64,000 nt of DNA from an uncultured Chitinophagaceae bacterium (GTDB lineage Bacteria; Bacteroidota; Bacteroidia; Chitinophagales; Chitinophagaceae), in assembly GCA_937907395.1 (NCBI GenBank), contig CALCII010000010.1, positions 1 to 64,000 on the forward strand, read 5' to 3'. Shown one piece after another: positions 8,201 to 16,500 of the stretch; the stretch's first letter is position 1; each line of letters starts with the position of its first letter. The notes under the pieces are model-generated. The model had not been told where the DNA came from, did no database searches, and was given only the letters and a program-made list of their open reading frames with translations. Position numbers and translations under genes: made by a program.

Positions 8201-10256
8201 TAATATTGAAGTAGCGGGCACTAATGTGGCACTGTCAACTAATACAGCAAGCTTAACCTTACAATCAGGTACCGGCTTTACAGTTAAGAACGGAGCTACT
8301 TTCTATGTAAGAAATGTAAATGGTTTCAGTGGCGGTGCTTCTACAGCAGTGAAGAGTAATAATTCACCAACCATTACACTTGAAACAGGGGCAACATTGA
8401 ATTATAACTGTGACGATGCTTTACAGAGTATTGAAGGAAGCAGTTATGATTGCAACTTGGTATTAAGTAATAACGGTCCTAAAACCTTTACGGCCAGCAG
8501 TGTTACTATCAGCGGCAATTTCTCTGCAAGTGGTGGTCCTGTTACAGGAGCAACAACGATGACCTTTACAGGTGGCAGTACAAATATTGCCGGTATTGAT
8601 TATAAAAACGTTGTGATCAATTCTACCGGAACTAAAACACTTACCGGTGCTGCATCAATTGGCGCAGGTAATTCATTAACCTTTACGGCAGGTACATTAG
8701 ATCTGAACAGCCAGGATGTAACACTTAAATCATCATCTTCTGGTACTGCTTCAGTTGGCGCAATTCCTGGTAATGGAGCCAATCTTCTGAATGCTACCAA
8801 TGTGATTGTTGAACGCTATATCCCTGCCCGTCGTGCATGGAGAGGAATTTCAGTTCCTTTATCATCTGCCACTGCAGGTAACAGTATCTTCAATAACTGG
8901 CAGAACAATGGTGTGGTGATAGGTGGAGAAGGTGTTCTGTTGTGGAATTCTACCGGAACAGGTGGCTATTCTCAAAATACCAGCTCTGGTTCTAATACCA
9001 ACCTGAGATCTTATACTGGTGGTACCGGTTATGCAATTCCTGCAACAACCACAGGTGCCAACCTGATCTCTGGCGGCAAGCCTGTTCCATACCTGGTGTT
9101 TGTTACCGATTATTACAAAACAGGAACAAATACAGGAAATATGGCAAGTGGGGCAACTGCTACCAGATTAAAAGCCAAAGGAACTCTTTATACTGGCGAC
9201 TATCAAACAGGTACACTTGTAAGCGGATATCATATGATTGCTAATCCTTATCCTTCACCAATCACACTTACATCTGGCATTTTGTCAACTGTAAATGATA
9301 AGTTTTGGGTATGGGATCCCAAACTGATCAGCAATGGTGGTTATGGCGGATATGTGACAACAACAAATGGATTGTCTACTCCTGTTGGCGGTGGTGGTAG
9401 CTATACAAGCAGCAACCGTGTGATTCCTGCAGGTGGTGCATTCTGGGTATTTTCGAACGGAAGTGGTTCTGTTTCGCTGAATGAAACCGCTAAAAATGGC
9501 ACCAACTTTAATATCTACGGACGTTATAACAACGGTGCAACTGAAGTACTGCGTGTGAACCTTGTGAACCTGACAGGTGATATTTATGATGGTGTTGCTA
9601 CCGGATACCAGAATAATGCTTCAGCATCAATTGATGGTAATGATGCAGCCAAGTTCTCAATGGCGCCGGAAAACATTTCAATCCGTCGTAATGGTGTTGA
9701 CCTTGCAATTGAGTTCCGTCCGCTGGTAGATAGTTCCGATACCATCTTCCTGAATCTGTATCAATTGCAGAAGAAAGAATATGCATTGGAAATTACAGGC
9801 GAAGATTTTGATGTGGCAGCAAATCTCACAGCTATACTTCAGGATCTGTATCTCAACAAAGAAACTGTATTGAATATTTATGGTTCACAAACGTATAAGT
9901 TTACAGTAGATAACAATGCAGCGAGCAGCGGCGAACGTTTCCGTATTGTGTTCCGTCCGTCAGCTGTCACACCGGTGACAGACCTGGTATCACTGAAAAC
10001 CATCAAACTGTATCCGAACCCTGTTGCGAAAGGAACAGAAGTTCAACTGCAGTTCCGTAACAGCAGCGCAGGTAAATATGAAGTAACTCTTTATAACCTC
10101 GTTGGAGTACAGGTGATGAAGCAAACAATTACTCATGGTGGTGGCAATGGCGTTCAAAAACTTGATCTGCCTCAAGCTATGGCTGCCGGTACTTATATTG
10201 CAGAAATCACTGATGCCAAAGGAAACAAGGGCAAAGTGAAACTGGTAATTGAATAA
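2232..10256 (+). CDS. Giant secreted cadherin-like-repeat protein with T9SS tail
   Basis: Predicted 2674-residue cell-surface or secreted protein. The start at ATG 2232 leaves a short polar N-terminus, then a hydrophobic signal peptide (LVTLVLTMLLMAGWNVSWGQ) with likely cleavage after WGQ. An N-terminal beta domain is followed by six tandem cadherin-like beta-sandwich repeats (about residues 204-830). Next come a choice-of-anchor-like region, an ASPM/Hydin-like immunoglobulin module (HNFGSVELGTSGSAVTFTI), and a very long Thr/Ser/Gly-rich region of beta-helix-like strands with TLTVKSGG-type repeats. The last 90 residues (KLYPNPVAKG ... GKYEVTLYNLVGVQV ... GTYIAEITDAKGNKGKVKLVIE) are a type-A T9SS sorting domain, so export through the Sec and Por systems is expected. 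It is probably an adhesin or matrix component; the ligand is unknown. A terminator follows, so it is likely monocistronic. Confidence 0.88.
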   Translation: MNVNCTHTTRKETKTVTSVTKTLVTLVLTMLLMAGWNVSWGQTASITITNASIGGSGVLGSNNYGSGAERTWTQSSVSFGGKAITCNPANTPASSTACQYIQAQANNGVIYNTSALPGRIVSVRFIGSASVASSLFGGTSRLINTTAANYTVTGGTQIGAAQTSTDYTWTTGPTENYTFFCLKRGASAQYFSSIIVTYETGPSNNADLSAWSLSTGTLSPTFAAGTTSYTATVPYTTTSITTTATRADAGASLQVQVNGGGFTSLTSGSPSGSLSLNVGSNTVDVKVTAADGTTTKTYTTTVTRSAASTNANLSALTTTAGAISPTFAGGTTAYSVSVGSGVSSATVTATVADATATLQVRINGGSYTSLTSGAASGSLSLNVGSNTIDVLVTAQDGTTTKTYTITVTRAASLSTNADLSALTTTAGSVSPSFAAGTTSYTASVLYAVTSVTVTATKADVTASLQVRVNGGSYTALTSGSASGALSLNVGANTIDVLVTAEDGTTTKTYTITVTRAAASTVSTLSAMTLSSGTLSPSFASGTTAYTASVINTTTSLTVTSTVTDATASIQVRVNGGTYTSVSSGAASGSLSLNVGSNTVDVKVTAQDGTTITTYTTTVTRAASSVSTLSALTTTAGTLSPTFASGTTSYTASVAYTTTSVTVTPTVTQANATIQVRVNGGSYSSVTSGAASGALSLNVGSNPIDVLVTAQDGVTTSTYTITVTRAAASTNNNLSALTTTAGTITPSFAAGTTSYTASVSNSVSSVTVTATRADATATLQVQVNGGGYSALTSGSASGALSLNVGSNTIDVLVTAQDASTKTYTITVTRSQAPIWSNPITGTNPGQTSPWTSGQTVASNLSVSGISRTGVTGANANDRFSASNWSTGAIDLGKYFEFVLTPDPGYKIDFTNFVFTGQTSSGTPTLAIRSSADGFASNIANPAASGATVSLSSFTNITAAITFRVYVYGIAATGTTYSINDFEFNGSVAAGTPVPEINVLQGATPIASGGTHNFGSVELGTSGSAVTFTIQNSGTSTLNLSGSPIVVKSGTNAADFTVNQTGTSSTVASGGGSTTFTVTFTPGGAGARTAQLTIANDDADEGSYVINLSATGTNSAQSDIIYNSGSSTNTNTNLDYATYQASSITGTGNSIAVFGFTIRDGGGAADNDGLGTTLTDISFTIANWANVRSARLFNGVNPIGSSSVSVTGSTISFSGLSESTTDGGSLSLNLRITFNSTVTDNQQLQFTIASATASTSGSSFASANAGGAASNITGDINRIEVTASKLRFGTVTGSSVNVALPSFNIYAADGLDNTDLDYSTTVTLTTSGVNMTASGSYALSTGSVAVSNVVYTSAPQTNITLTASNGGSLTNATSSPFSISNITIPTNSFRTNGSGTSTWASATWQQWDGSNWNSSSAPAAGTSNAVYIRQTITTGSITASNLIVENGGTLVYSASSSCAGTISVESGGILQINTATVNMAGGTLTVKSGGRVNITSASISGVSSFWNGTEDFQDGSIVDVQNWNYGAGSGDNRLIQNPSIISQNAAGYYFGNLTISGTPTALFGIVESGQTDVKVCQNNLTIATSAQVVANSTSAGSCIIGGNVIVNSGTYAFSAVTGTYTTTVNGDITVNSGGTLNMSTQSGAQTSIVQLKGNLSIPSGGTILCTSDVGNIVFSGTSGAQTISIVGTLNTRVAFEVGDGTNASTLQLVNQNLSLANSLNKLTVNNAGILEFNNFDVTGAGIFVLNAGGTLKITSAAGVNASGTNTGNLQNTGSRTISQSGIFHYVGSVSPQSTGTAMTSGSTAKRIIIEKTNSGDVVNLTQSTGTTDRLEIRQGVFVESAAATVNGSGALVMSGGEYRIALTGTTVPQLTGTYTLSGGTINLNGAGNQTLRGGSIDYRGLTFATSGTKTLTSSPSSVTGTVTVSDNAILDVASNTLGGAGTNLTMTGSSRYRTSASGTRPGAQGTYTLGSSSTIEFYGSSAILIRTTPTYANIEVAGTNVALSTNTASLTLQSGTGFTVKNGATFYVRNVNGFSGGASTAVKSNNSPTITLETGATLNYNCDDALQSIEGSSYDCNLVLSNNGPKTFTASSVTISGNFSASGGPVTGATTMTFTGGSTNIAGIDYKNVVINSTGTKTLTGAASIGAGNSLTFTAGTLDLNSQDVTLKSSSSGTASVGAIPGNGANLLNATNVIVERYIPARRAWRGISVPLSSATAGNSIFNNWQNNGVVIGGEGVLLWNSTGTGGYSQNTSSGSNTNLRSYTGGTGYAIPATTTGANLISGGKPVPYLVFVTDYYKTGTNTGNMASGATATRLKAKGTLYTGDYQTGTLVSGYHMIANPYPSPITLTSGILSTVNDKFWVWDPKLISNGGYGGYVTTTNGLSTPVGGGGSYTSSNRVIPAGGAFWVFSNGSGSVSLNETAKNGTNFNIYGRYNNGATEVLRVNLVNLTGDIYDGVATGYQNNASASIDGNDAAKFSMAPENISIRRNGVDLAIEFRPLVDSSDTIFLNLYQLQKKEYALEITGEDFDVAANLTAILQDLYLNKETVLNIYGSQTYKFTVDNNAASSGERFRIVFRPSAVTPVTDLVSLKTIKLYPNPVAKGTEVQLQFRNSSAGKYEVTLYNLVGVQVMKQTITHGGGNGVQKLDLPQAMAAGTYIAEITDAKGNKGKVKLVIE
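2841..4717 (+). repeat. Six tandem ~315-bp cadherin-like coding repeats
   Basis: Units begin at about 2841, 3156, 3474, 3789, 4101 and 4416, so the period is 312-318 bp (104-106 residues). Each carries NxxLSALTTTAGT, then SFAAGTTSYTASV, LQVRVNGGSYTSLTSG, SLSLNVGSNTIDV and TKTYTITVTR. This matches the cadherin-like beta-sandwich family common in Gram-positive and Bacteroidota surface proteins. Units diverge moderately, so the array is older than the repeat arrays in the giant protein at 54927. Confidence 0.88.
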
Positions 10257-10268
10257 TCAATCATAATG

Positions 10269-10307
10269 GGTTGGCAGTGTGAGTAAATCATGCTGCCAAC
10301 CTTTTTT
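10269..10307 (+). terminator. Rho-independent terminator
   Basis: GGTTGGCAG (10269-10277) pairs perfectly with CTGCCAACC (10293-10301) and is followed by TTTTTT (10302-10307), 12 bp after the stop of the giant T9SS protein. It separates that gene from the small gene at 10331. Confidence 0.88.
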
Positions 10308-10330
10308 AATTTAACTAGTAACTGAAAACA

Positions 10331-10561
10331 ATGAAACCCAGGAATATCCTCATTCGTTTGGTATTTACATTTCTGATGATCCTCTCTGTTGCTCTTGTAA
10401 AGGCGCAGGGCGATCCCGGTGATCCCTTTGGCGGAGATCCCGGAGGTACACCCAGTACAGCTGTTCCTCTCGATGGGGGATTGGCGCTCTTGTTAGGAGC
10501 AGGTGCTGTTTATGGTGTGAAGAAAGGATATGATTACAGGAGGAAGAAAAGTGAAAAGTGA
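10331..10561 (+). CDS. Small PID-CTERM-like sorting-signal protein
   Basis: 76-residue protein with an N-terminal signal segment (NILIRLVFTFLMILSVALVKAQ), a short Gly/Asp/Pro-rich middle (GDPGDPFGGDPGG) and a C-terminal tail PLDGGLALLLGAGAVYGVKKGYDYRRKK. The tail has the three-part layout of a sorting signal: short conserved motif, hydrophobic segment, basic end. It resembles the PID-CTERM tails described in Bacteroidota, here with Leu in place of Ile. It is probably processed or anchored at the envelope, but the partner enzyme is not in this window. Start ATG 10331 has a hydrophobic signal close behind it. It is enclosed between two terminators, so it is an independent transcription unit. 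Confidence 0.72.
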   Translation: MKPRNILIRLVFTFLMILSVALVKAQGDPGDPFGGDPGGTPSTAVPLDGGLALLLGAGAVYGVKKGYDYRRKKSEK

Positions 10562-10597
10562 AAAGGCAAAAGTGAAAAGGCATAAACGATAACAAGG

Positions 10598-10620
10598 AGC
10601 TACCGGAAGGTGGCTTTTTT
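10598..10620 (+). terminator. Rho-independent terminator
   Basis: AGCTACC (10598-10604), a GGAA loop and GGTGGCT (10609-10615), with one G-T pair, are followed by a T-run to 10620. It lies 37 bp after the small PID-CTERM-like gene. Confidence 0.8.
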
Positions 10621-11190
10621 GTTTGGGGGAGGACAGGTTCAAGATGTTTAAAAGGTTTAAGGGTTGAAGGTTTCGGGTTACAGGTTTCAGGTTGCATCTG
10701 GTTAACAAGGAGGCAGCCTTTCCGTCCAACGGACAACGAGTTCAGAGGTTCAAGAGGTTCCAGAAGTTCAAAGGTTAGTATGCGTTTCTGTTTTGACTTT
10801 TGCCTTTTCACTTTTTATTTTATCAGCGTTCATCCGCCAAATCCGTTCGATCTGTGTTTCTATCCCAATGAGCGAAGCGAGTGCCTTTGTGGTTTTCTTC
10901 ACCGCAGAGAAAGGAGAAGCGGAGGATTTCGCAGAGGGTTCAGGTGGGGGTAATTATTAATCATTAAATACTTTTTGTTCCGTTCCTTTCTGTGTTCTTC
11001 AGTGCTTTCTGTGAGAAATGATCTGCGTTCATCTGCCAAATCCGTTCCATCTGTGTTTTTATTAAAACGAGCGAAGCGAGTGCCTTTGTGGTTCCTGTAT
11101 GTGAGTTAACAAGTTAACGGGTTCACAGGTTAACAGGCAGGGCTGGCTTTCCGGCCAACGGCCAACAGTAAACGGCTAACGCTTAAAGGT
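10621..11190. repeat. Mosaic of dispersed repeats in an 831-bp gap
   Basis: The gap 10562-11392 has no supported gene and is a patchwork. Segment 10621-10790 repeats the GGTTTCAGG/GGTTCAAG family with core 10700-10738. Segments 10822-10894 and 11021-11093 are near-identical 73-bp copies (about eight differences; AGCGAAGCGAGTGCCTTTG is shared). Segment 10899-10938 (CACCGCAGAGAAAGGAG...CGCAGAGGG) looks like a widely scattered bacterial CGCAGAG repeat. Segment 11101-11190 repeats the first family again with core 11128-11166. Nothing clear is seen in 11191-11359. Confidence 0.75.
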
Positions 11191-11359
11191 TTTGTTCAAT
11201 ATTTTTCATAGTCATTGTATCAAAAGTCACACATCATTCTTTCTGCCTCCTGTCTCTTGCAGGATGCTTTTGTTATTCCAAAAAGACAAGGCGGAAAAGT
11301 TGTTTTTAGCAGGAGGATTTGTTAATTTTAAACATAACTCATTAACCTTCGACTTCACC

Positions 11360-11390
11360 TTGCCAATTTTCCAAGTCATTAAATTTTTTG
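11360..11390 (+). promoter_or_regulatory. Weak putative promoter, copy of the 2164 element
   Basis: TTG at 11360-11362, 17 bp, then TAAATTTTTTG at 11380-11390, followed by TCGT where the element at 2164-2193 has TTGT. It ends 2 bp before the chosen GTG, which leaves no room for a leader, so either the start is upstream or the similarity is chance. Confidence 0.22.
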
Positions 11391-11392
11391 TC

Positions 11393-13297
11393 GTGCAACA
11401 AATCAGTTACCTGCTTTTATTTCTCTTTTTTATAGCAGCCTGTAAGAAGAATGATCTTACTATGCCTTCTGTATTCACTACAGATGGTATTGCTGCATTG
11501 CCCTCAACCGTTGTCATTCTCACATCGGATAAAGCGATACAGAAAGATACGTTCCGCATTCAGGTGGGCAGCACTCCGGTTACCGTTGTGAAGCTGGATT
11601 CTTTTCACCTTGGCTTGATGGTGCCTGTATTACCTGCAGGAACTTACAATGTAAATATGAGAAATGCAGGCGGACAGGATTCACTTGCCTTAACGATTTC
11701 ACCATACACTACCATTGCCAATGCAGATGTGTTTACCGAGCAGTTTACGAGCCGTGTGGGTTTACTGGCCGATTCTGTTGAAAAGAATGCAATCACAGAT
11801 GCAACGGTGGCCAAAGAGTTGGGAATGGTTCGTCAGCTCAATGCACAGATACAAAAGAACTGGTTGTTGCTCACAGCCCAACAAAAGCAATCAGTAGCTT
11901 ATTTCATTCAGAATATTTCTTTTGCAACAACACCATTGAGCAAATGGAATGCGGATACTGCGTACGTATTGCAACGGGTCAGCCAATCAGCCGATCCCTA
12001 CCAGATGTTGCAGAGTGCGTTGAATGAAGCTGTGGAAAATAATAAACTCAGTACGCCCATTTTTGAAGCTTCCGGAAAGACAGCTAAGCTCTGGAGCACA
12101 AGTGGAAGCCCCGTATATGGATTATCGTACCAGGTGCTGGCTCAATTGTATGTATACCAGAAAATGCTTGCAAGGCAACAGAATAAACGTGCAGGTACCA
12201 TTGCCGGAATTGTGAGTGGTGATTTCATTACTACCGATAGTAGTGGAACAGACGCAAAGCCAGTAGCCGTTGTAAAAGGAAGGTCGGTAAGTTTCCGTTT
12301 GAAAGCGAAGTTCCGCACACTGCAGCAAAGCGATGCCGCTTTGTTTAGTGGAAAAGCAGGGGAGTTGTATCAGCAGGACGCCACATTAGCGGCAAACGAT
12401 CAGTTATTCCGTGCCGGCTGGGATCAGATGAAATTAAAATTTGCTTCACTGTTGTCAGGTGTAACAGAATCTTATGTCGTTTACCAAAGCCCGTTACCCA
12501 CTACGGCAAAATATAAAACCGCATTGGTGGCATCTGATTTGATTTCAGTTGTGAATGTAAGTAATGCGAAGATTGTGATTACTTCCGCTGTTGAATCAAA
12601 TGGAAACCTGAAGCTGACATTCACCAATCCTGATAGTACGGTGGCAGAAGCAACGCCATTCACCTACCAGTTAAGATACAGTCAGGCTGCTGTGCAACAA
12701 ACTGCCGACTTTACTTTGAAAGCCACTTTTGCCAATTATTCCAGTGTTACCATTGGCTCACAGGTATGGATGAACGAAAACCTGGCTGTGACCAAATTCC
12801 GCAATGGCGATAATATTCCTTATGTAGGCTGGGGGCCTACCTGGGCTGCCCTCACAACTCCGGCCTGGTGTTATTACAATAATGATCCGGCTACAATTCC
12901 TGTATATGGTATTCTTTACAACTGGTATGCAGTGAATGATCCGAGAGGATTGGCACCTGCTGGATGGCACGTGGCCAGTGATGCTGAATGGGAAACCCTG
13001 ATTACAGGTATAGGCGGATATCCTACGGGAGGCGGAAAGCTGAAAGCCGTTTCTGCTTTGTGGACAACCCCGAATACAGGCGCATCCAATTCAACCGGAT
13101 TTTCTGCATTGCCGGGAGGTGTTCGCATTACCGGTGGTACATACGCCAGACTGGGACAGTCGGGTAGTTGGTGGTGCGGCGACCAATATGGAACAAATGG
13201 TTCCTGGTACCGTTCGTTGAGCAATACCAGTGAAGCAGCAACCAGGGGCGGAGCCAGCAAACAGGATGGGTATTCTGTTAGATGCGTAAGAGATTGA
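11393..13297 (+). CDS. FISUMP-domain lipoprotein
   Basis: Predicted outer-membrane or surface lipoprotein of about 634 residues. A GTG at 11393 gives QQISYLLLFLFFIAACKKND, a clean lipoprotein signal with lipobox IAAC and Cys near residue 17; the frame stays open upstream to an ATG at 11192, but that would put about 67 odd residues before the signal. The first two thirds are a region I do not recognise, opening with an IPT-like segment (PSTVVILTSDKAIQKDTFRIQVG). The last 190 residues are a FISUMP (Fibrobacter succinogenes major paralogous) domain: VTIGSQVWMNENLAVTKFRNG, CYYNNDP, YGILYNWYAV, LAPAGWHVASDAEWETL, GFSALPGG, YSVRCVRD. The domain is common in Bacteroidota surface proteins; its role is not known. 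The putative promoter at 11360-11390 would conflict with the GTG start, so the true start is unsettled. Confidence 0.78.
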   Translation: MQQISYLLLFLFFIAACKKNDLTMPSVFTTDGIAALPSTVVILTSDKAIQKDTFRIQVGSTPVTVVKLDSFHLGLMVPVLPAGTYNVNMRNAGGQDSLALTISPYTTIANADVFTEQFTSRVGLLADSVEKNAITDATVAKELGMVRQLNAQIQKNWLLLTAQQKQSVAYFIQNISFATTPLSKWNADTAYVLQRVSQSADPYQMLQSALNEAVENNKLSTPIFEASGKTAKLWSTSGSPVYGLSYQVLAQLYVYQKMLARQQNKRAGTIAGIVSGDFITTDSSGTDAKPVAVVKGRSVSFRLKAKFRTLQQSDAALFSGKAGELYQQDATLAANDQLFRAGWDQMKLKFASLLSGVTESYVVYQSPLPTTAKYKTALVASDLISVVNVSNAKIVITSAVESNGNLKLTFTNPDSTVAEATPFTYQLRYSQAAVQQTADFTLKATFANYSSVTIGSQVWMNENLAVTKFRNGDNIPYVGWGPTWAALTTPAWCYYNNDPATIPVYGILYNWYAVNDPRGLAPAGWHVASDAEWETLITGIGGYPTGGGKLKAVSALWTTPNTGASNSTGFSALPGGVRITGGTYARLGQSGSWWCGDQYGTNGSWYRSLSNTSEAATRGGASKQDGYSVRCVRD

Positions 13298-13371
13298 TAA
13301 TCATAGTTATTTTAAACGAATGCTGTGCTGGATGGGTAAGTAAAGAGAAGAATTGAGATAAAATTGGTCGA

Positions 13372-13405
13372 TTGCAAACGTTTGCATAACTTTTCGTTAT
13401 ATTTG
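13372..13405 (+). promoter_or_regulatory. Promoter overlapped by a LacI-type palindrome
   Basis: TATATTTG (13398-13405) is an exact match to the Bacteroidota -7 box TAnnTTTG, and TTG at 13372-13374 sits 23 bp upstream as the -33 element. The palindrome TGCAAACGTTTGCA (13373-13386), whose core matches LacI/GalR-family operators such as the PurR box, covers the -33 region. This suggests repression or sugar/purine-responsive control of the gene at 13509. The regulator is not in the window. Confidence 0.5.
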
Positions 13406-13508
13406 ATTTCGAATCCTTTTCCCCCGAAAAACTGCTGCGGTGGTTCTAAACCATTTCCTATGCACCCTACGGCAAACTAAACCCGTTGCTGTTGCCTTGT
13501 TACTGCAT

Positions 13509-16500
13509 ATGAGAAAAAGGATTCTTTTCATTTTTGTTACTATGCTGTTCCTGTTCCAGGGCACAGAAGCTCAAACCATTTTTGATTGGCTCAGTGCTGC
13601 ACCAGACGGCAATTTCAAACAAGGACTGGCGGGTGACAGGTGGTATGACAACAGTTTACTCGTAAATCTTCAGGATGAACCAACCGGTTCCGGAATTATA
13701 CTTCGCTTTAATAATAACAGTCAGCTTTCTCTCAACAATAACGTAACAGGTTTTACCATTCATCGCTTATTGTTTGACGTTAGTAGCACCAGCAGCCGTT
13801 CACTGGGCGGAAATACATTAACGATGGTGTCTTATGCCGGTACCAATGCAAGGATCGATAATCAATCGACAGGAGCACACATCATTACATTCGGGGTAAA
13901 CGGAGATGCAGGAGCGCCACTTGAAATTAAACCTGTAGGCGGAAATCTAACGATCAATGGATCGATAGATAATATGGGCTCTTCTGTCTGGATTACCGGT
14001 ACAGGTGGCAAGACACTTGCTATTGGTGGCGGAATAACAGGAGCCGGTTCCTTTGATTTACGTAACAATACCGTGGTTATTTTATCTGGTGCGAATACCT
14101 ATACGGGTGGAACTTATATTTCAGGATCCGGAAACCTGCAGTTCACATCCGATGCCAACCTGGGTACGGGAGGAGATGTGTACATCAACGGTGGTACATT
14201 GTCTTTAACATCCGGTACAGTATCCACCAGCCGTAATTTTCTACTGGGTCCCACCAGCGGTTTCTCTACCGCAACTCTGGCCATTGCAGGAAGTTATACT
14301 ATTAACGGCTTAATAAGTAATAATGGTTCTGGTTTTGGGAACCTTACAAAAAGCGGTACCGGTACGCTTTTAATAACAAATACTTCCAATTCATTCAGCG
14401 GTACGGTATATGTAGGTAATGGAACACTGAGTATCGCCGGTGATGGTGCTTTAGGCGGGTCTCCAACTGTTGTTCTTGACCGGAATGCTACGTTGTCTGT
14501 TACAGCAGGTAATGATGTGAGTTCCCGAAATTATTATATAGGACCAGGTGGTGGTTTTGATAGTTCTTTTTTCAATATAACGGCTCCCAGCTTTACCATA
14601 ACGGGTGTATTGTTGAATAACGGAACCAGTAATACATCCTTGGTAAAAACCGGGAATGGGGTATTGATTTTTGATGGAGTGGCCAAAGGGTACGGTTCGC
14701 TTACCTCAACCACTTCAATAAGAGCCGGGATCATCCGTATAGCAGGGGGTGCTAACAGAATGCCTGTAACCACCAATGTGGTTTTGTGGAATGTGGCCGG
14801 TGCAGGGTTAGATCTCAATGGCAATAATCAACAGGTGAATTCATTGGCAGGTGGAGGTACAACAGGTGGTCATGTAACATTGGGTGGCGGTTCAATTACT
14901 ATTACGGGAAATGCGGCAACCACATATGGTGGAAATATCAGTGGTTCAGGTGCATTCACCCATACAGGCAGCGGAAGTATTACACTCATGGGAACCAACA
15001 GCTATACAGGTTCCACCACCATCAGTGGAGGTACTGTTACGTTCAATACAGCAGCTGCTTTGCCTTCCGGAACAAATATTACGTTGTCTAATAATGCCAC
15101 GTTTGCCATTGGAGCTTCTAACACCAGTGCCATAACAGCCGGAATATTAACCATTACCTCCGGTGGTACCATTGACCTTGGTACAGGTACTAATGCTTAT
15201 GATCTCACATTTGCAAACAGCGGACCTGCTTTTACCGGCACCTTAACAATACAAAACTGGTCTTACTCCGGCGGTAAACGTATTTTCTTTACCGATGCCA
15301 CACATATTGGTACTGTACTTGCACAAATTGCATTTGAAGGTTATGGCACTGGTGCTGCCTTTAACGGAGCTACCAATGAAATTATTCCGGCTTCCCTGTA
15401 CTATACCGTTGCTGGCCCGGGCTCTGGTAATTTCAGCAGTACAGCAAGCTGGCAGGGTGGTGTGGTGCCTCCGGCCAATAGTAATATTGTAGTACGGAGC
15501 GGCTTCACGCTTACCCTCGATGGTTCTTACTCTTTGAAAAGTATTGATGTGTCATCCGGTGCTGTTTTCAGCTGTACTGCAGCCAACACACTTACTCTTG
15601 GTAGTGCGGCAGCGGGTTATAGTAAGTTTTCAAATAACGGAACGGCCACGTTCACAGACGGCACAATTGTATTTGGCTCGGCCGGCGGATACATTGACGG
15701 TACAACTGCCACCACCATCAACAACCTCACCAGTTCAGGCCCCGTACGTTTTAAACGGGCGCCTGCTGTAAATGGTTTATTACTGGTGAACTCAGGATCT
15801 GCTTTTACAGGATCAGCCCCTAACTATGGGACTTCTTCCACTTTACAATACGCTACAGGAGGAACCTATCAGCGGAATGTGGAATGGAACAACCACACTA
15901 CCGGCGCCGGTTACCCGAATCATATCCTCATTTCAGGAGCAACAGAGGTACGTACCGATTTATACCCGGTTACTGTTTCCACGAATGATAAAATAGGATT
16001 AAGAGGAAACCTCACAATAGAGGCGGGCTCTCACTTAAATCATAAAAACAAATGGTATTTGTTCTATATCGGAGGTAATTTATCTGTAGATGGTACGCTG
16101 TCTCTTTCGGGTGGAACATCGCCGGGAGCAGATATGTACCTCAACGGTAACTGGTACAGAGGCACAGCAGGTGTTATTGATTATAACTATGCTACTTTAT
16201 CACGCTGGGTTTATTTGCAAGGATCTTCTAATGTTACAATTTCAAGGCCTTCCGGTTATTCAGAAGCAATTCCACAATTGGTTTTATCCAAACCTATTGG
16301 AGGTTACAATACAATAACGCTGAATTGCCCGTTAAATATTTATTCTGTATTGTCGTTCCAGGCTGGTGGTATAATTGTTTCCACCACGGCTAATATGCTG
16401 TCGATTTCAGACAGGGTCGCTATCCAGGGAACGCCGGGTACAGCTTCGTTTATCAGCGGACCTGTATTGAAAGTAGGAAGAGCTTTTAATACAACACAGC

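Noticed and set aside
10365..10811. Minus-strand open frame of 148 codons over the PID-CTERM-like gene
   Set aside because: It overlaps the small plus-strand gene with a clear signal peptide and runs through repeats and a terminator; the composition is low complexity.
11192..11392. Extension of the FISUMP lipoprotein to the ATG at 11192
   Set aside because: It would place about 67 unconserved residues before a good lipoprotein signal ending in IAAC, so an internal start was preferred, with some doubt.
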